From Maribacter caenipelagi (GTDB lineage: Bacteria > Bacteroidota > Bacteroidia > Flavobacteriales > Flavobacteriaceae), in assembly GCF_004364175.1 (NCBI RefSeq), contig NZ_SNZW01000013.1, forward strand, positions 62,001 through 126,000: a stretch of DNA of 64,000 nt, in the 5' to 3' direction. The number at the start of each line of letters is the position of its first letter. Position 1 is the first letter of the stretch. This document shows, piece by piece, positions 63,278-64,000 of the stretch. The notes under the pieces were generated by a model. That model saw nothing but the letters and a program-made list of their open reading frames with translations. It did not search any database and was not told the origin of the DNA. A program made the position numbers and the translations under genes.

Positions 63278-64000
63278 ATGAAAAAAACACTATTAATTAT
63301 ATGTTCTTTAGTACTGGCGGTAAGCTGTACCGAAGATTTTGAAACGATCAATATAAACCCTAACTATCCTGCTTCTGCTGAGCCAGGTTTATTATTGCCG
63401 GGCGTACAAAGAGAGATGGCTTACAATTGGGGCGATCAAGGTTGGGAAGAAGGTTTTACCGTAGTACAATATGGGGCTAGACTGCAGTTTACCAGTGGTG
63501 ATACTTATAACTGGTCTCCTTCCGGTGATCCTTATGATAACGCTTATGCTTCTTTAAGAGATGTAGAAAATATTATTAGGGATACCGAAGCTAACGAAGA
63601 TGCCCAGAATTATTACGGCGTTGCCTTGGTGATGAAATCTTGGATCTATTCTTATGTTACCGATGCTTACGGAGATGTGCCTTACTCAGAAGCTACCATG
63701 GGTATTGAGAATGGTAATGTTACTCCTGCTTTTGATGCTCAAAGTGCTATATATGCCGGTATTTTGGCAGATTTAGAAACTGCGAATACGGTTTTGACAG
63801 ATGCCGATAATATTTCAGGTGATATTTTTTACGATGGCGATATTGAAAAATGGAGAAAATTTGCCAATTCGTTAAGATTGCGTTTGTTAATGAGAATCAG
63901 TGATGTGGATAATGCAACCGCAGTAGCTGGTATGACTCAAATTACGAGTAATCCTTCTGCATACCCTATTTTTGAGAGTAATGAGGATATGACTTTCGTG
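63278..64000 (+). CDS. SusD-like outer-membrane lipoprotein, 3' end beyond the window
   Basis: The first 241 codons are visible. A lipoprotein signal (MKKTLLIICSLVLAVSC, then TEDFETININPN) is followed by the SusD-like_2 pattern NPNYPASAEPGLLLPGVQ, SWIYSYVTDAYGDVPYSEA and KWRKFANSLRLRLLMRIS, all typical of the RagB/SusD nutrient-binding class. It pairs with the SusC gene 30 bp upstream. The frame is open at the window end. Confidence 0.93.
   Translation, partial: MKKTLLIICSLVLAVSCTEDFETININPNYPASAEPGLLLPGVQREMAYNWGDQGWEEGFTVVQYGARLQFTSGDTYNWSPSGDPYDNAYASLRDVENIIRDTEANEDAQNYYGVALVMKSWIYSYVTDAYGDVPYSEATMGIENGNVTPAFDAQSAIYAGILADLETANTVLTDADNISGDIFYDGDIEKWRKFANSLRLRLLMRISDVDNATAVAGMTQITSNPSAYPIFESNEDMTFV

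Overview
The window looks like about 64 kb of chromosome from a marine member of the Flavobacteriaceae. The evidence is an AT-rich genome, Bacteroidota-type promoters (TAnnTTTG -7 boxes), many lipoproteins with Cys followed by charged residues, SusC/SusD pairs, ECF sigma/FecR/TonB-receptor cassettes, and a flavobacterial-type proteorhodopsin with a Blh carotene oxygenase. Housekeeping genes (argS, ffh, folD, queE) are mixed with accessory ones. I found no tRNA, rRNA, CRISPR array or insertion sequence. The genus cannot be fixed from what I can see.

Layout: 1-2.8 kb, a Tat-exported two-subunit molybdenum hydroxylase. 2.8-5.2 kb, a three-gene minus-strand cluster (SDR/DUF2867, DUF1648 membrane protein, unknown). 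5.3-7.1 kb, argS. 7.2-8.8 kb, proteorhodopsin and blh head to head. 8.8-14.8 kb, a TonB receptor, FecR and sigma cassette divergent from a very acidic repeat lipoprotein. 15-17.5 kb, ffh-folD and a tiny lipoprotein. 17.6-31.6 kb, mixed hydrolases, a HerA-like ATPase, QueE, an archaemetzincin-like lipoprotein, a DTW-domain tRNA enzyme and an exported ASCH-domain protein. 31.7-35.6 kb, a sterol-desaturase-type hydroxylase, NamZ muramidase, an ABC permease and a ParDE module. 35.7-42.6 kb, a long plus-strand run (M20 peptidase, epimerase, HMCES/SRAP, TfoX-like, SulP, metallo-beta-lactamase/double rhodanese, two tiny membrane proteins). 42.6-45.6 kb, an exonuclease/GIY-YIG fusion and a sparse region.

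45.8-64 kb is the most interesting part. It carries a secreted phosphodiesterase/alkaline-phosphatase fusion (with a premature stop), an ECF sigma/FecR pair, an STN-containing SusC with its SusD, and a second alkaline phosphatase (a lipoprotein). An operon of three overlapping or nearly abutting genes follows: a DUF5690 membrane transporter, a TIGR03364-like FAD oxidoreductase and a TIGR03351-like phosphonatase-type HAD that keeps the Schiff-base lysine motif. It is preceded by nested palindromic operators. An XRE-cupin regulator and a second SusC/SusD pair come next. I infer an organophosphorus utilisation locus: outer-membrane capture, periplasmic dephosphorylation, inner-membrane uptake of an aminophosphonate, oxidative deamination and C-P bond hydrolysis. 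The families are established; their joint role here is inference.
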